From the NCBI GenBank assembly GCA_910588855.1, contig CAJUSR010000008.1, forward strand, positions 80,371 through 144,370: a stretch of DNA of 64,000 nt, in the 5' to 3' direction. The notes below the pieces were generated by a model. It was not told where the DNA came from. It did no database searches and worked only from the letters and a program-made list of their open reading frames with translations. This document shows, in pieces, positions 18,471 through 27,311 of the stretch. Position numbers and translations under genes: made by a program. This stretch comes from an uncultured Kineothrix sp. (lineage in GTDB: Bacteria; Bacillota; Clostridia; Lachnospirales; Lachnospiraceae). Each line of letters begins with the position of its first letter. Within the stretch, counting starts at the first letter, position 1.

Positions 18471-19328
18471 CTAATATAATTTTTCTACTACTGCTTTTGA
18501 TGTTTTTTCATTATTTTCCCTTGAAGCCGCCAGGTTTCTCCTGTAATATTCCTGAAACAGTATATCTATAATATACAACTGGCTCATCTTTGCGCTCATA
18601 GATCCCCCTTCCAGCGGACCTTCGTTTGCACCGCAGGTTAAAAGGACATCCATATAATTAGTAAGGGGCGATTTCAAGAAACGGGTAATCCCTACAATTT
18701 TCGCCCCAGCCTGACGGGCTATCTCCGCCACATATACATTGTCCTTCGTAGAACCGGAATAGGATATAATAAAAATCAAATCATCGGCACATGCCATAGA
18801 TGCAGACATCGCCTGCATATGCGGGTCTTCAATACAACTTACTTTTTTTATAATCCTAAGGAATTTATTGCGAGCCTCCTGCGCCGTCAACAGACTATCA
18901 CCAATCCCGAAAAAATAAATATGCTTCGCTTCTTCCATCATGCCGATTGTCTTTTCCACTGCATCGACATCCAACAGTGTCCGCGTCTCCCTAAGCGCAT
19001 TGATATGCGTCTCTAATATGCAATCAAGCATATATGAGAGGGAATCCGCCCCTTCCTTTTCCTCTTCCTCTGCCCGTTCCGACGCCTCACCTGACGTAAG
19101 GCTTAAGGAAAGTTTCATTTTAAATTCCTGATACCCTTTTACACCCACCGCCCTGCAAAAACGATGCACACTGGCGTCCGCCACATTACAGGCATCCGCC
19201 AAATCAGTAATCGACATAAAAAGAACTTGGTTGGCATTTTCCGCCACATAATCGGCAATCTTCTTTTCCGTCTTGGTAAACTGATTATATAGTAATTGTA
19301 TATCTAGTAATAAACTGGATGATGACAC
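18471..19328 (-). CDS. nanR: RpiR-family regulator (NanR-like), HTH plus SIS
   Basis: A 285-residue regulator. The N-terminal HTH_6 (LADACNVADASVHRFCRAVG, about 40-60) binds DNA. The C-terminal SIS domain (about 130-260: IYFFGIGDSLLTAQEARNK, FIISYSGSTKDNVYVAEIAR) binds a phosphosugar. In Clostridium and Vibrio, RpiR-type NanR proteins sense ManNAc-6-P and repress nan genes. Its place between nanA and the chemoreceptor supports that role, but the effector is inferred. Confidence 0.85.
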   Translation of the reverse strand: MSSSSLLLDIQLLYNQFTKTEKKIADYVAENANQVLFMSITDLADACNVADASVHRFCRAVGVKGYQEFKMKLSLSLTSGEASERAEEEEKEGADSLSYMLDCILETHINALRETRTLLDVDAVEKTIGMMEEAKHIYFFGIGDSLLTAQEARNKFLRIIKKVSCIEDPHMQAMSASMACADDLIFIISYSGSTKDNVYVAEIARQAGAKIVGITRFLKSPLTNYMDVLLTCGANEGPLEGGSMSAKMSQLYIIDILFQEYYRRNLAASRENNEKTSKAVVEKLY

Positions 19329-19365
19329 TGTATTCCTCCCTTTTGGCCCTTTCCCTTTTTATTGC

Positions 19366-19398
19366 AGAAGGAGACATGGGCAAGCCATGTCTCCTTCT
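19366..19398 (-). other. Intercistronic 14-bp hairpin nanA-nanR
   Basis: Perfect arms AGAAGGAGACATGG and CCATGTCTCCTTCT with a 5-nt loop, 8 nt after the nanA stop. No T-run follows on the minus strand, so partial termination or mRNA stabilisation is likelier than full termination. Confidence 0.7.
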
Positions 19399-19406
19399 AT
19401 ATCAGG

Positions 19407-20312
19407 TTAGCAATATTTTTTTACCGCTTCTTCTATCATTTTTGCACATTCCTGTGCAATCAGCTTATCCTCTTCTATCAGTTCTGCAAGAGGTGCCCGG
19501 ACGCTTCCTACATCCGGTCCGCCTTGAATACGGATAATCTCCTTAATTGCTGCATACATATTGCCATGCGTTGAACACATTTTATATATAATCCTGCATA
19601 TATCATTCTGAACTGCCCCTGCTGCCTCAATCTTGCCCTCATAAAACAGCTCCCTTGCTTTAATGAACAGTTCGGGCATTGCTGCATAAGTGCCGCCTAT
19701 TCCTCCTACCGCCCCAGCCGCAAGGCCTGAAATAAACTGCTCATCCGGTCCGTTGAATACGATAACCCCTTCGTCATGGAACATCTGGATATCCTGCACC
19801 GGCATGGATGAATTTTTCACCCCGATTACTCTTGGATTCTTCTTCATCTCCCGCAATAAAGATATGGTAAGCGATACACCGGCAAGCTGTGGAATATTAT
19901 AAATGATGAAATCCGTATCAGGCGCTGCAGAAGAAATATCATTCCAATATTTTGCAATCGCATGTTCCGGCAAATGGAAATAAATCGGCGGAATGGATGC
20001 AATTGCATCTACCCCAAGGCTTTGTGCATGGGCTGCAAGCTCCATACTGTCCGCCGTGTTATTGCAAGCTACATGGGCAATTACCGTCACTTTGCCTTTC
20101 GCCTCTTCCATCACATTTTCTAATGTCAGTTTCCTCTCCTCTACACTTTGATAAATACATTCGCCTGAGGAACCCCCTACATAAAGCCCGGTAACCCCTT
20201 TTCCTATCAAATATTTTGTAAGGGCACGTACTCTCTCTGCCGAAACTTTCCCGTTTTCATCGTAACAAGCATAAAATGCAGGAATTACACCCTGATATTT
20301 CTTAATCTCCAT
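19407..20312 (-). CDS. nanA: N-acetylneuraminate lyase (DapA/NanA family)
   Basis: A 301-residue class I aldolase. GGSSGECIYQSVEER carries the substrate-carboxylate GSSGE loop, IIYNIPQLAG the catalytic tyrosine, and VIGVKNSS the Schiff-base lysine. It would split sialic acid to ManNAc and pyruvate. The family also includes dihydrodipicolinate synthase, but the neighbours (nanE, ROK kinase, nanQ, sugar ABC transporter, RpiR) favour sialic acid. ATG 20312 with GAAGGAAGG upstream is chosen over a TTG eight codons earlier. Confidence 0.88.
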   Translation of the reverse strand: MEIKKYQGVIPAFYACYDENGKVSAERVRALTKYLIGKGVTGLYVGGSSGECIYQSVEERKLTLENVMEEAKGKVTVIAHVACNNTADSMELAAHAQSLGVDAIASIPPIYFHLPEHAIAKYWNDISSAAPDTDFIIYNIPQLAGVSLTISLLREMKKNPRVIGVKNSSMPVQDIQMFHDEGVIVFNGPDEQFISGLAAGAVGGIGGTYAAMPELFIKARELFYEGKIEAAGAVQNDICRIIYKMCSTHGNMYAAIKEIIRIQGGPDVGSVRAPLAELIEEDKLIAQECAKMIEEAVKKYC

Positions 20313-20337
20313 AATTAGTCCTTCCTTCTCAATCAAA

Positions 20338-21171
20338 TTAACCTTTTACCGCACCCATTGTAATACCCTGCGTAAAGTATTTCTGGAACATCAGGAATAT
20401 TGCAATAATCGGAATCGCACCCAATGCCGCACCTGCCATAATCAAACCAAAGTCATTGGACATTTCCGACTGCAACTTCGCAATACCAAGGGCAATCGTC
20501 AATGTATTGCTGGAATTTAACATTATCAACTGCAAGAAGTAATCATTCCATGTTGTAATGAAAGTAAAGATTGCCAATGCGCCTATACCCGGTTTTACAA
20601 TCGGCAATACAATCGTGAGGAATGTCTGCACCTCTCCTGCGCCGTCAATCCTTACCGCTTCCAACATTTCCGTAGGAATCGTTTCTGAAAACTGCTTCAT
20701 AAGGAATACACCAAAAGGCCAGCCTACTGTCGGAAGGATAACTGCCCATACATTGTCATGCAAGCCAAGGAAAGACATTTCTTTTAACAACGGAACCAAA
20801 ACGACCTGTTTTGGAAGCGCCATAGCACATACAAGGAAAGTGAACAGCAATCCTCTTCCTACAAACCGTTTTTTTGCCAATGCATAACCTGCCATTGCTG
20901 CGGTCATACAAGTTAAAGCCATAGACATCAGCGCGATAAATACACTATTGAACAACCAACGCATTGCCGGTTTTGCAAACAGCCTTACATAGTTATCTGT
21001 CGTAGGGTTTTTGGGAAACCATTCCGGGCTTGCTGCATTGATTGCAGCCGCATCTTTAAAGGAACCCGTTACAATCCAATATACCGGAAAGATAAATAAG
21101 ATAGCCAGAATAACCATAATCACCAATACTATAATATCATAACCTGTTGTACGTTTTACTCCACTTTTCAT
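20338..21171 (-). CDS. Carbohydrate ABC transporter permease (MalG type)
   Basis: A 277-residue inner-membrane permease with about six membrane segments (first at ~14-36). The EAA loop, which docks the ATPase, reads EAVRIDGAGEVQTFLTIVLPIVKP. It pairs with the next upstream permease and the binding lipoprotein. No ATP-binding subunit is in the operon, as usual for CUT1 importers that share a common MsmK-type ATPase. Confidence 0.92.
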   Translation of the reverse strand: MKSGVKRTTGYDIIVLVIMVILAILFIFPVYWIVTGSFKDAAAINAASPEWFPKNPTTDNYVRLFAKPAMRWLFNSVFIALMSMALTCMTAAMAGYALAKKRFVGRGLLFTFLVCAMALPKQVVLVPLLKEMSFLGLHDNVWAVILPTVGWPFGVFLMKQFSETIPTEMLEAVRIDGAGEVQTFLTIVLPIVKPGIGALAIFTFITTWNDYFLQLIMLNSSNTLTIALGIAKLQSEMSNDFGLIMAGAALGAIPIIAIFLMFQKYFTQGITMGAVKG

Positions 21172-21184
21172 TATTTATCACCCC

Positions 21185-22093
21185 CTAATCAACGCTTCCC
21201 GATTTCGTTACTTTAAACTGCAATGCCGAGAATATCGCAATTACTGCGGCAAGGAAGATTCCCATCGCATTTCCGTAACCATAGCGGTTCAGTTTGAATG
21301 CTTCATAATAGATATAATACATAATGGTATCTGTTGAGTGATTCGGTCCGCCGGATGTCAGCAACTGAATCAATGCATAACACTGGAAAGAGTTAATTGT
21401 CGTAATAACTAAAACGTAAAGGGTTGTAGGCATAATGGAAGGCCATTTAATCTTCCAGAATGTCTGCATATCCGTAGCCCCGTCCACTTCTGCCGCTTCT
21501 ACTAAAGAAGTATCCACATTTCCTAATGCAGCAACATAAAGCACAATTGGCTGCCCAATCGATGTGGTAAACAAAATAATGATGATACACCATATTGCCG
21601 TTTTTTCATCGCCCAACCAGCTTATATTCTGGTCAATCAGGCCAACTTCGGAAAGTACATGGTTAAATAAACCTGTATATTTATTGAACATCCATTTCCA
21701 TACTACAGCTACCGCTACCGTACCGGTGACTACCGGAAGATAAAATACGCACCGGAAGAAGGATCTGGTAACCGCATGCATCCTATAAATGGATGAACCT
21801 ACCCACAGTGAAAATATAGTTACCGCAGGAACTGCTACGACAACGATAAGCACTGTATTCCAAAATGCCCTCTGGAAAATTTTGTCCTGAAACATTTCCA
21901 CATAGTTTCCAATCCCTACAAATTTAAAATCACTCATTGTATAATTGAAGAAACTGGTAAAGAGGCACATAAACATAGGTATAATGACAAACCCTACGAA
22001 GAAAATCAAACTAGGAAGAAGAAACAGGTAAGCCGATCTGGTTTCCCGCATTACCAGAACTTTGCTTCGTGTAGTCATATTATTTTTACTCAT
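21185..22093 (-). CDS. Carbohydrate ABC transporter permease (MalF type)
   Basis: A 302-residue permease with about six membrane segments and an EAA loop EAAEVDGATDMQTFWKIKWPSI. It is 13 nt upstream of the second permease and follows the binding-protein gene after a strong hairpin. With its partner it forms the channel of a CUT1-family importer, here probably for sialic acid. Confidence 0.92.
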   Translation of the reverse strand: MSKNNMTTRSKVLVMRETRSAYLFLLPSLIFFVGFVIIPMFMCLFTSFFNYTMSDFKFVGIGNYVEMFQDKIFQRAFWNTVLIVVVAVPAVTIFSLWVGSSIYRMHAVTRSFFRCVFYLPVVTGTVAVAVVWKWMFNKYTGLFNHVLSEVGLIDQNISWLGDEKTAIWCIIIILFTTSIGQPIVLYVAALGNVDTSLVEAAEVDGATDMQTFWKIKWPSIMPTTLYVLVITTINSFQCYALIQLLTSGGPNHSTDTIMYYIYYEAFKLNRYGYGNAMGIFLAAVIAIFSALQFKVTKSGSVD

Positions 22094-22127
22094 ATCTCAA
22101 CATCCCTTCCTGACTAATCTTGTGAAA

Positions 22128-22160
22128 ATAGGGTACCCATCCCTTGGGAAGGTACCCTAT
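22128..22160 (-). other. Hairpin between binding protein and permease genes
   Basis: Perfect 10-bp arms ATAGGGTACC and GGTACCCTAT followed by TTTTC on the minus strand. Such structures usually stabilise the upstream mRNA or partly terminate, so that binding protein is made in excess of permease. Confidence 0.75.
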
Positions 22161-22185
22161 GAACAATGGTAAGTTTAAAATTCAA

Positions 22186-23589
22186 TTAGTTTGCAGAAGC
22201 ATCCGCTGTAGCTGTATTACATGTTTCTACATAAGCATCTGCTGCTGCCTGAACATCCTCACCGCCGAAAATCTGCTGAAGCATGTTCCACCAAGCTGTA
22301 CGCTGTTCTGCCCAGCCCAATGTTACATTGTAGTAATCGCCCAACCATTTCTGGAAGCTTGCATATGTTGCCATACGTTCTTCATCTTCTGTTCCTGCAT
22401 AAATATTGCCATAAGAGGAACGTACCGGGAAGAAGCCTGTATTTGCAATACTGATAGGACCCTGTGTAGCATCATCACAGATAAATTCGATGAAAAGTTT
22501 AGCTGCTGCAATTTTGTCTGCATCGCCGTTATCGAAAACACCGAAGCCCCAGATACCGCCAGCAAGTTCAGGTGTTCCGTCTTCAGACGGGAAAGCTACC
22601 GCATAAGGTGTGAAATCTGTCTGTGCTGCATATGTCAACTGGTTTGCTGCATTCCAGCAGAAGCTCATTGCGATTGTTTTGTTTGCAAACAACTGAATTT
22701 CATCGGATGCAACCGCACCTGCGTCAAAGCTTAATAAACCTGCTTCTGTCCAATCAACCAATTGCTGTAAACCTTTAACCCCTGCTTCGCTGTTCATGGT
22801 CCACTCTGTATGGTCTGCATTTGTAAATTCTGCGTTATACAGGTTCATTGCCAAAGCACGTGTACCCTGGTCGCCGCCCTGACCGCCGCAATATACAACG
22901 CCAGTTGTTTCTACGCCATAATCTTTCAAAGCCTGTAAAGCTTTTTCAAAGTTCTCGGTCGTCCATGTGCGGTCTTCATTTATGTACTGCATTGCACCTG
23001 CTTCTTCAAATAATTCTTTATTAACAGCCATCGTATGTGTTGTCATACAAAGAGGATATTCATAGTATGCGCCGTCTGCCGATTTACAAGCTGCAACTAC
23101 AGCTTCGCTGGTTGCAGAGATATCTGCCAATGCCTCTTCATCCCAAAGGTCTGCCAAATCAATCATTTTGCCCTTTGCGCCCCAGTTGCTTACAAGACGC
23201 TCCGGTCCTTCCATGATGATATCAGGTGTGGTGCCAGCTTCAATTGCTGCCGTTACCTGATCGTCGCCGGATGTATAATCCAGATATTCCACCGACACAT
23301 TAATATCAGGATATACTGCATTAAATGCTTGAACAAATCCGTTTACCGTCTCAGCATCGCCGAATTTACCGATAGGATATGTCCAGAGGGTAATGTCTGC
23401 TGCTACTGCTGCGCCTTCTGCCGGAGCTGCCTCTTCCGCAGGAGCTGCTTCCTCTGCCGGAGCTGCCTCTTCTGCAGGAGCCGCTTCCTCTGCCGGAGCC
23501 GGTTCTGCAGCGGGCTGTGATGAATTACCACATGCAGCTAACGAAAATGTCATAACGCCGGCCAAAAGTAATGCTACTAACTTTTTCAT
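22186..23589 (-). CDS. Sugar-binding lipoprotein of the sialic acid-type ABC importer
   Basis: A 467-residue family 1 extracellular solute-binding protein. The lipobox is FSLAAC, with Cys20 as the lipidated residue. A ~35-residue tether of repeated AAPAEE units (about 30-59) precedes the folded domain, which starts ADITLWTYPIGKFGDAETVN and has the type signature GTTPDIIMEGPERL. First gene of the minus-strand operon, with its own consensus promoter at 23657-23685. Substrate is inferred from nanA, nanE and the kinase nearby. Confidence 0.9.
   Translation of the reverse strand: MKKLVALLLAGVMTFSLAACGNSSQPAAEPAPAEEAAPAEEAAPAEEAAPAEEAAPAEGAAVAADITLWTYPIGKFGDAETVNGFVQAFNAVYPDINVSVEYLDYTSGDDQVTAAIEAGTTPDIIMEGPERLVSNWGAKGKMIDLADLWDEEALADISATSEAVVAACKSADGAYYEYPLCMTTHTMAVNKELFEEAGAMQYINEDRTWTTENFEKALQALKDYGVETTGVVYCGGQGGDQGTRALAMNLYNAEFTNADHTEWTMNSEAGVKGLQQLVDWTEAGLLSFDAGAVASDEIQLFANKTIAMSFCWNAANQLTYAAQTDFTPYAVAFPSEDGTPELAGGIWGFGVFDNGDADKIAAAKLFIEFICDDATQGPISIANTGFFPVRSSYGNIYAGTEDEERMATYASFQKWLGDYYNVTLGWAEQRTAWWNMLQQIFGGEDVQAAADAYVETCNTATADASAN
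23413..23502 (-). repeat. Tandem repeat encoding the AAPAEE tether
   Basis: About five 18-nt units inside the lipoprotein gene; synonymous changes alternate, so the best nucleotide period is 36. Unit number sets the length of the flexible linker between membrane anchor and binding domain and could vary between strains. Confidence 0.8.
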
Positions 23590-23656
23590 TCTTTTTCCTC
23601 CTTAAATTGTTGAAAATTATGAATTGATTTAAATAGCTCATCAACTATTTGTTAAA

Positions 23657-23685
23657 ATTGTACAATATATGCCATTGTTTGTCAA
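23657..23685 (-). promoter_or_regulatory. Promoter of the minus-strand nan operon
   Basis: Minus strand TTGACA, 17 nt, TACAAT. Between this and the divergent promoter lie near-palindromes such as GAAATTAATTTTC (about 23726-23738) and GAAAAAATTTTC, possible RpiR-type operators. Confidence 0.8.
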
Positions 23686-23749
23686 TACATTTGACGAAAA
23701 AATTTTCAAAAATTTCGGGTTTGCAGAAATTAATTTTCATTTTAATGGC

Positions 23750-23778
23750 ATGACATATGCAGGTGGCTATGCTATAAT
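23750..23778 (+). promoter_or_regulatory. Promoter of the nanE operon
   Basis: ATGACA, 17 nt, TATAAT on the plus strand, 34 nt before nanE. Divergent from the transporter operon across a ~65-bp control region. Confidence 0.75.
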
Positions 23779-23811
23779 GAATGTACTATTTTATGAAAGG
23801 ATTGGATTACG

Positions 23812-24510
23812 ATGAAAAAAACTTTGGAAGAAATTTTAACCGCAACACGCCATTCCATAATCGTTTCCTGCCAGGCTCTTCCCAGCGAACCGTTGTACTG
23901 CGAGGAAATGTCGCTTATGCCTTTTATGGCAAAAGCCGCCCAAATGGCAGGATGCAAATGTATCCGCACCAGCAGCGTCCGCGATGTGGAAGAAATCAAA
24001 AAAGCCACCGGGCTGCCTGTCATCGGCTTAATCAAACGCACCTATGAAGGCTACGATTCCTATATTACGCCCACCATGAAGGAAATCGACGAATTGGTAG
24101 CCGCAGAATCAGATATTGTTGCATTGGATTGCACCAACCGCACCCGGGGAGACGGTTCTACCATCGATGAATTTCTGATGCAAATCCGTGAAAAATATCC
24201 AGACGTTCCTCTTATGGCAGATGTTTCTACCTATGAAGAAGGGATAAACGCATGGAAATGCGGCGTGAACCTTGTAGGCACTACCTTAAGCGGCTATACC
24301 CCTTATTCGCCGAAAGTAGATGGTCCGGACTTTGAATTGGTATCCCGGCTTGTAAAGGATGTGGAAATCCCCGTTATCGCAGAAGGGAAAGTACATTACC
24401 CCGACCAGGCAAAAAAAATGCTGGATTTGGGCGCCCATGCAGTCGTAGTGGGAGGTGCCATCACAAGGCCGTTGGAAATCGCCCAACGTTTTTACAAAGC
24501 CATTGAATAA
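23812..24510 (+). CDS. nanE: N-acetylmannosamine-6-phosphate 2-epimerase
   Basis: A 232-residue TIM-barrel enzyme that converts ManNAc-6-P to GlcNAc-6-P. Visible motifs: VSCQALPSEPL at the start, VGLIKR-like PVIGLIKRTYEGYD, DIVALDCTNRTRGDG, ADVSTYEEGINAWKCGVN, and the phosphate loop HAVVVGGAITRP. Length is typical. It opens the plus-strand sialic acid gene set, 20 nt before the YhcH-type gene. Confidence 0.94.
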   Translation: MKKTLEEILTATRHSIIVSCQALPSEPLYCEEMSLMPFMAKAAQMAGCKCIRTSSVRDVEEIKKATGLPVIGLIKRTYEGYDSYITPTMKEIDELVAAESDIVALDCTNRTRGDGSTIDEFLMQIREKYPDVPLMADVSTYEEGINAWKCGVNLVGTTLSGYTPYSPKVDGPDFELVSRLVKDVEIPVIAEGKVHYPDQAKKMLDLGAHAVVVGGAITRPLEIAQRFYKAIE

Positions 24511-24530
24511 TACCGGAAAGGAGAGTCGCT

Positions 24531-24977
24531 ATGATTTTTGACAAGATTACAAACATCGGCCGTTATAAGGGAATAAACAAAAATCTGGACACCGCTATTG
24601 ATTATATCCGGAACAACGATTTATCCTCCCTTCCCATGGGACGGACAGAGCTGGATGGCGAAGTGTACATCAATGTTATGGAGGCAAACGCTGCCCCTTT
24701 GGAAACCAAATGCTATGAAATCCATAAAAAATATATGGATATCCAAATTGATTTGTCCGGCACGGAAATCATCTATACCGGGGATAGCGGCGATATGGTT
24801 ATTGATAGCTTTGATGAAGCAACTGATTTCGGCACTGCAAGCTGCCATACGCTGGCTTCCTGCCAGATAGGCCCGGGTAATTTCATTATTTGTATGGCCA
24901 ATGAGCCCCATATGCCAGGAGTCGCAGCTTCCGACGATACTTTTTTAAAAAAGGCTGTATTTAAAGTACATATATAA
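24531..24977 (+). CDS. nanQ: YhcH/YjgK/YiaL family protein (NanQ-like)
   Basis: A 148-residue beta-barrel of the DUF386 family. Signature residues include VNVMEANAAPLETK-like VYINVMEANAAPLETKC, AHxKYMDIQ-like IHKKYMDIQIDLSG, and PGNFIICMANEPHMPGV with the metal-binding histidine. E. coli NanQ is a sialic acid anomerase, and this fits the operon. A GGAGAG site precedes the ATG. Confidence 0.88.
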   Translation: MIFDKITNIGRYKGINKNLDTAIDYIRNNDLSSLPMGRTELDGEVYINVMEANAAPLETKCYEIHKKYMDIQIDLSGTEIIYTGDSGDMVIDSFDEATDFGTASCHTLASCQIGPGNFIICMANEPHMPGVAASDDTFLKKAVFKVHI

Positions 24978-25245
24978 ATATGACCGGTGGAACAGCAAAC
25001 AAAAACATATCTACAGAATAATACACAGAAGCATGCCCATGCAGCTGTACATAGGAACACATCTATGGATTTACAGGCAAGGACATGTTTATGGAATAGC
25101 ATATAGGAACATATCTATGGATTAACTAGCACAGACATATCTATGGAACGGCAAATAGAAACACATCTATAGAACAGCAAATTAGGAACATATCTATGAA
25201 ATAGATAACAGAAACACGTCTATGGATTAACGGAATGTTTATGGG
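24978..25245 (+). repeat. 26-bp tandem repeat array upstream of the ROK kinase
   Basis: About ten degenerate units with the core AACATATCTATGGA at 25004, 25030, 25056, 25082, 25108, 25134, 25160, 25187 and 25213. The period is 26, 26, 26, 26, 26, 26, 27, 26; the linker resembles ACAGCAAATAGG. A weaker unit precedes at about 24978 and a partial one ends before the start codon. The period is not a multiple of three, and no spacers occur. Confidence 0.9.
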
Positions 25246-25255
25246 AGGTTAGGTT

Positions 25256-26149
25256 ATGAAAATTCTTGCATTTGATATTGGCGGCACTGCAATTAAATAT
25301 AGTATATGCGAAGACGATAAGCTACTTAATGTGAATGAAATCCCTACCAATGCAATGATGGGTGCGCAGCATGTTATGGATACTCTGAAAGGGCTAACGA
25401 ATACTTTAAGCAAAGACACCTCTTTCGATGCCATCGGAATCAGCACTGCCGGGCAAGTGAATGCCGAAACAGGTTCTATTATTTACGCTAACACTAATCT
25501 CCCGGGCTATACGGGAACCCAGATACGGACGGAATTGGAAGAACTTTTCCATGTTCCGGTTTCTGTTGAAAACGATGTAAACGCAGCGGCCTTAGGGGAA
25601 GCCATATATGGAGCGGGGCAAGGGCATTCCGATTTCCTCTGCCTCACTTACGGCACCGGAGTTGGCGGGGCCATTATCAGAGATAGGGAAATCTATCATG
25701 GTTCCAGTTTCTCCGCCGGAGAGTTCGGCGCGATGGTAACCCACGGCACAGCCAAAATCCTTGGCAACGACTTTTTCGACGGCTGCTACGAGCGTTATGC
25801 TTCCACCACCGCTTTAGTAAACGCTGCCGCCGCTTACGACCCCTCCATCACCAGCGGCAAACAGGTTTTTGAAAAATTAGAGGATGAACAAATCCAAGGT
25901 ATTTTGGATTGCTGGATTACGGAAATCGTTCTTGGACTTACTACATTGATTCATATTTTTAATCCATCCTGCATCATACTTGGCGGCGGGATTATGGTAC
26001 AGCCTTGCATCCTGCAGAAAATCAAAGAAAAAATGCCGCAAAGCATTATGCCAAGTTTCGGCCATGTCGAAATCAAAACTGCTGCATTAGGGAATGCGGC
26101 CGGACTTCTTGGGGCAAATTATCTTGCCAAACAGCATATCAACCGGTAA
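25256..26149 (+). CDS. nanK: ROK family sugar kinase (ManNAc kinase-like)
   Basis: A 297-residue ROK kinase. The phosphate loop is DIGGTAIKYSICE, followed by the catalytic VSVENDVNAAALGE aspartate and TYGTGVGGAII. The family's usual zinc motif (CxCGxxGCxE) is missing; in its place is NDFFDGCYERYAS. It would phosphorylate ManNAc to ManNAc-6-P, linking NanA to NanE, and no other kinase is in the cluster; specificity is inferred. A TGGGAGG site precedes the ATG. Confidence 0.82.
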   Translation: MKILAFDIGGTAIKYSICEDDKLLNVNEIPTNAMMGAQHVMDTLKGLTNTLSKDTSFDAIGISTAGQVNAETGSIIYANTNLPGYTGTQIRTELEELFHVPVSVENDVNAAALGEAIYGAGQGHSDFLCLTYGTGVGGAIIRDREIYHGSSFSAGEFGAMVTHGTAKILGNDFFDGCYERYASTTALVNAAAAYDPSITSGKQVFEKLEDEQIQGILDCWITEIVLGLTTLIHIFNPSCIILGGGIMVQPCILQKIKEKMPQSIMPSFGHVEIKTAALGNAAGLLGANYLAKQHINR

Positions 26150-26366
26150 TACATTTTTCCACCGAGGCAAAAAAGAAATACGTACTGTGGATATCCGGGG
26201 CCAGGCAACGGCTGGCGGCCAGAAAAGCATTTTCAACATACAGCCTTTTTACCGTATACAAATATTTTCTGCATGCCAAAAGCCTTTTCATCAATGCCCG
26301 GCCTTCCGGTTTTATCTTAATGTGTATTTTAAATATCTTAAAGCAAAAATAAAGCAAAAACTATGT

Positions 26367-27209
26367 TCAGCAATTTCCCACAAATACATTTTCCAAATGC
26401 TTCCTCGCAATATCTGCAAGGGCATATACTGCCTTCCTTTCCGTCGCCCCCCTGTCCTTCATGCGATATAGGGGAAAGAAGCGGCTCACATGGAGTGGGA
26501 TTTCTCTATTAATAGAAGCAATCCATTCCGCCTCTTCTTCCATCTCTTTTGGCCCGTCATTTTCCCCCGGCACAATTAAAGTAGTCAATTCCACATGGCA
26601 GCTTCCGGCAGCACGGGCAATAAATGCTTTCACCGTTTCAAAATCCCCTCCCAATTTCCTGTAGTATGCCTCCCGGAAACCTTTCAAGTCAATGTTCATC
26701 GCATCAATATAAGGCAGAACCTGTTCCAATACCTCCAGCGAGACCGAACCGTTAGTCACCAGTACATTATCCATCCCGGCTTCCTTCACCAGCCTGGCGG
26801 CATCCCGCACATATTCCCATCCCACCAGCGGTTCATTATAAGTAAACGCTACGCCGATATTTCCTTCCTTTCGGCATTCCAATGCCCTATCCGTCAATTC
26901 TTCAGGGGAAATATAAATTGACCCAATCGTCTCCCTTGCCGTTTTCTTATCTATCATGGAAATTTCGTGGTTTTGGCAGAAGGGGCATTTTAAATTACAG
27001 CCAAAACTGCCCACCGACAAAATCAGACTGCCCGGACGATACATTTTTAACGGTTTTTTCTCAATAGGATCCAAAGCAAGGGATGTGGCCATCCCGTAGT
27101 TGTCGCATATAATCTTACCCTCCACATTTTTCCGCGCCAAACAAATCCCCTGCTGCCCCGGATTCAAACTACAGCGATGCATACAAGTATAACATACTGT
27201 TTTTCCCAT
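26367..27209 (-). CDS. amrS: AmmeMemoRadiSam system radical SAM enzyme
   Basis: A 280-residue radical SAM protein. The cluster motif is CNLKCPFCQNHEIS (about 74-80). An N-terminal cysteine pair (CYTCMHRC, CLARKN) could hold a second metal site. VAFTYNEPLVGWEY is typical of this subfamily, which resembles pyruvate-formate-lyase activases. The gene follows the Memo-AMMECR1 fusion by about 100 nt. The reaction of the AmmeMemoRadiSam system is not established in general. Confidence 0.9.
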   Translation of the reverse strand: MGKTVCYTCMHRCSLNPGQQGICLARKNVEGKIICDNYGMATSLALDPIEKKPLKMYRPGSLILSVGSFGCNLKCPFCQNHEISMIDKKTARETIGSIYISPEELTDRALECRKEGNIGVAFTYNEPLVGWEYVRDAARLVKEAGMDNVLVTNGSVSLEVLEQVLPYIDAMNIDLKGFREAYYRKLGGDFETVKAFIARAAGSCHVELTTLIVPGENDGPKEMEEEAEWIASINREIPLHVSRFFPLYRMKDRGATERKAVYALADIARKHLENVFVGNC

Positions 27210-27311
27210 ATTCCGTTCCCTTCTCCTGTTTTCTCCAAACTGCCATTTCCCCCAATGCTACCGTTCCCCGAAACCGGCACGCCTTAGGATAATTCTTCTT
27301 TCAGATATCCC

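Noticed and set aside
22144..22734. Plus-strand 196-codon ORF opposite the binding lipoprotein
   Set aside because: Cys-rich antisense shadow frame of the lipoprotein gene with no start signal.
24978..25245. CRISPR array
   Set aside because: Repeats are degenerate and adjoin each other with a 26-bp period; there are no unique spacers and no cas genes.
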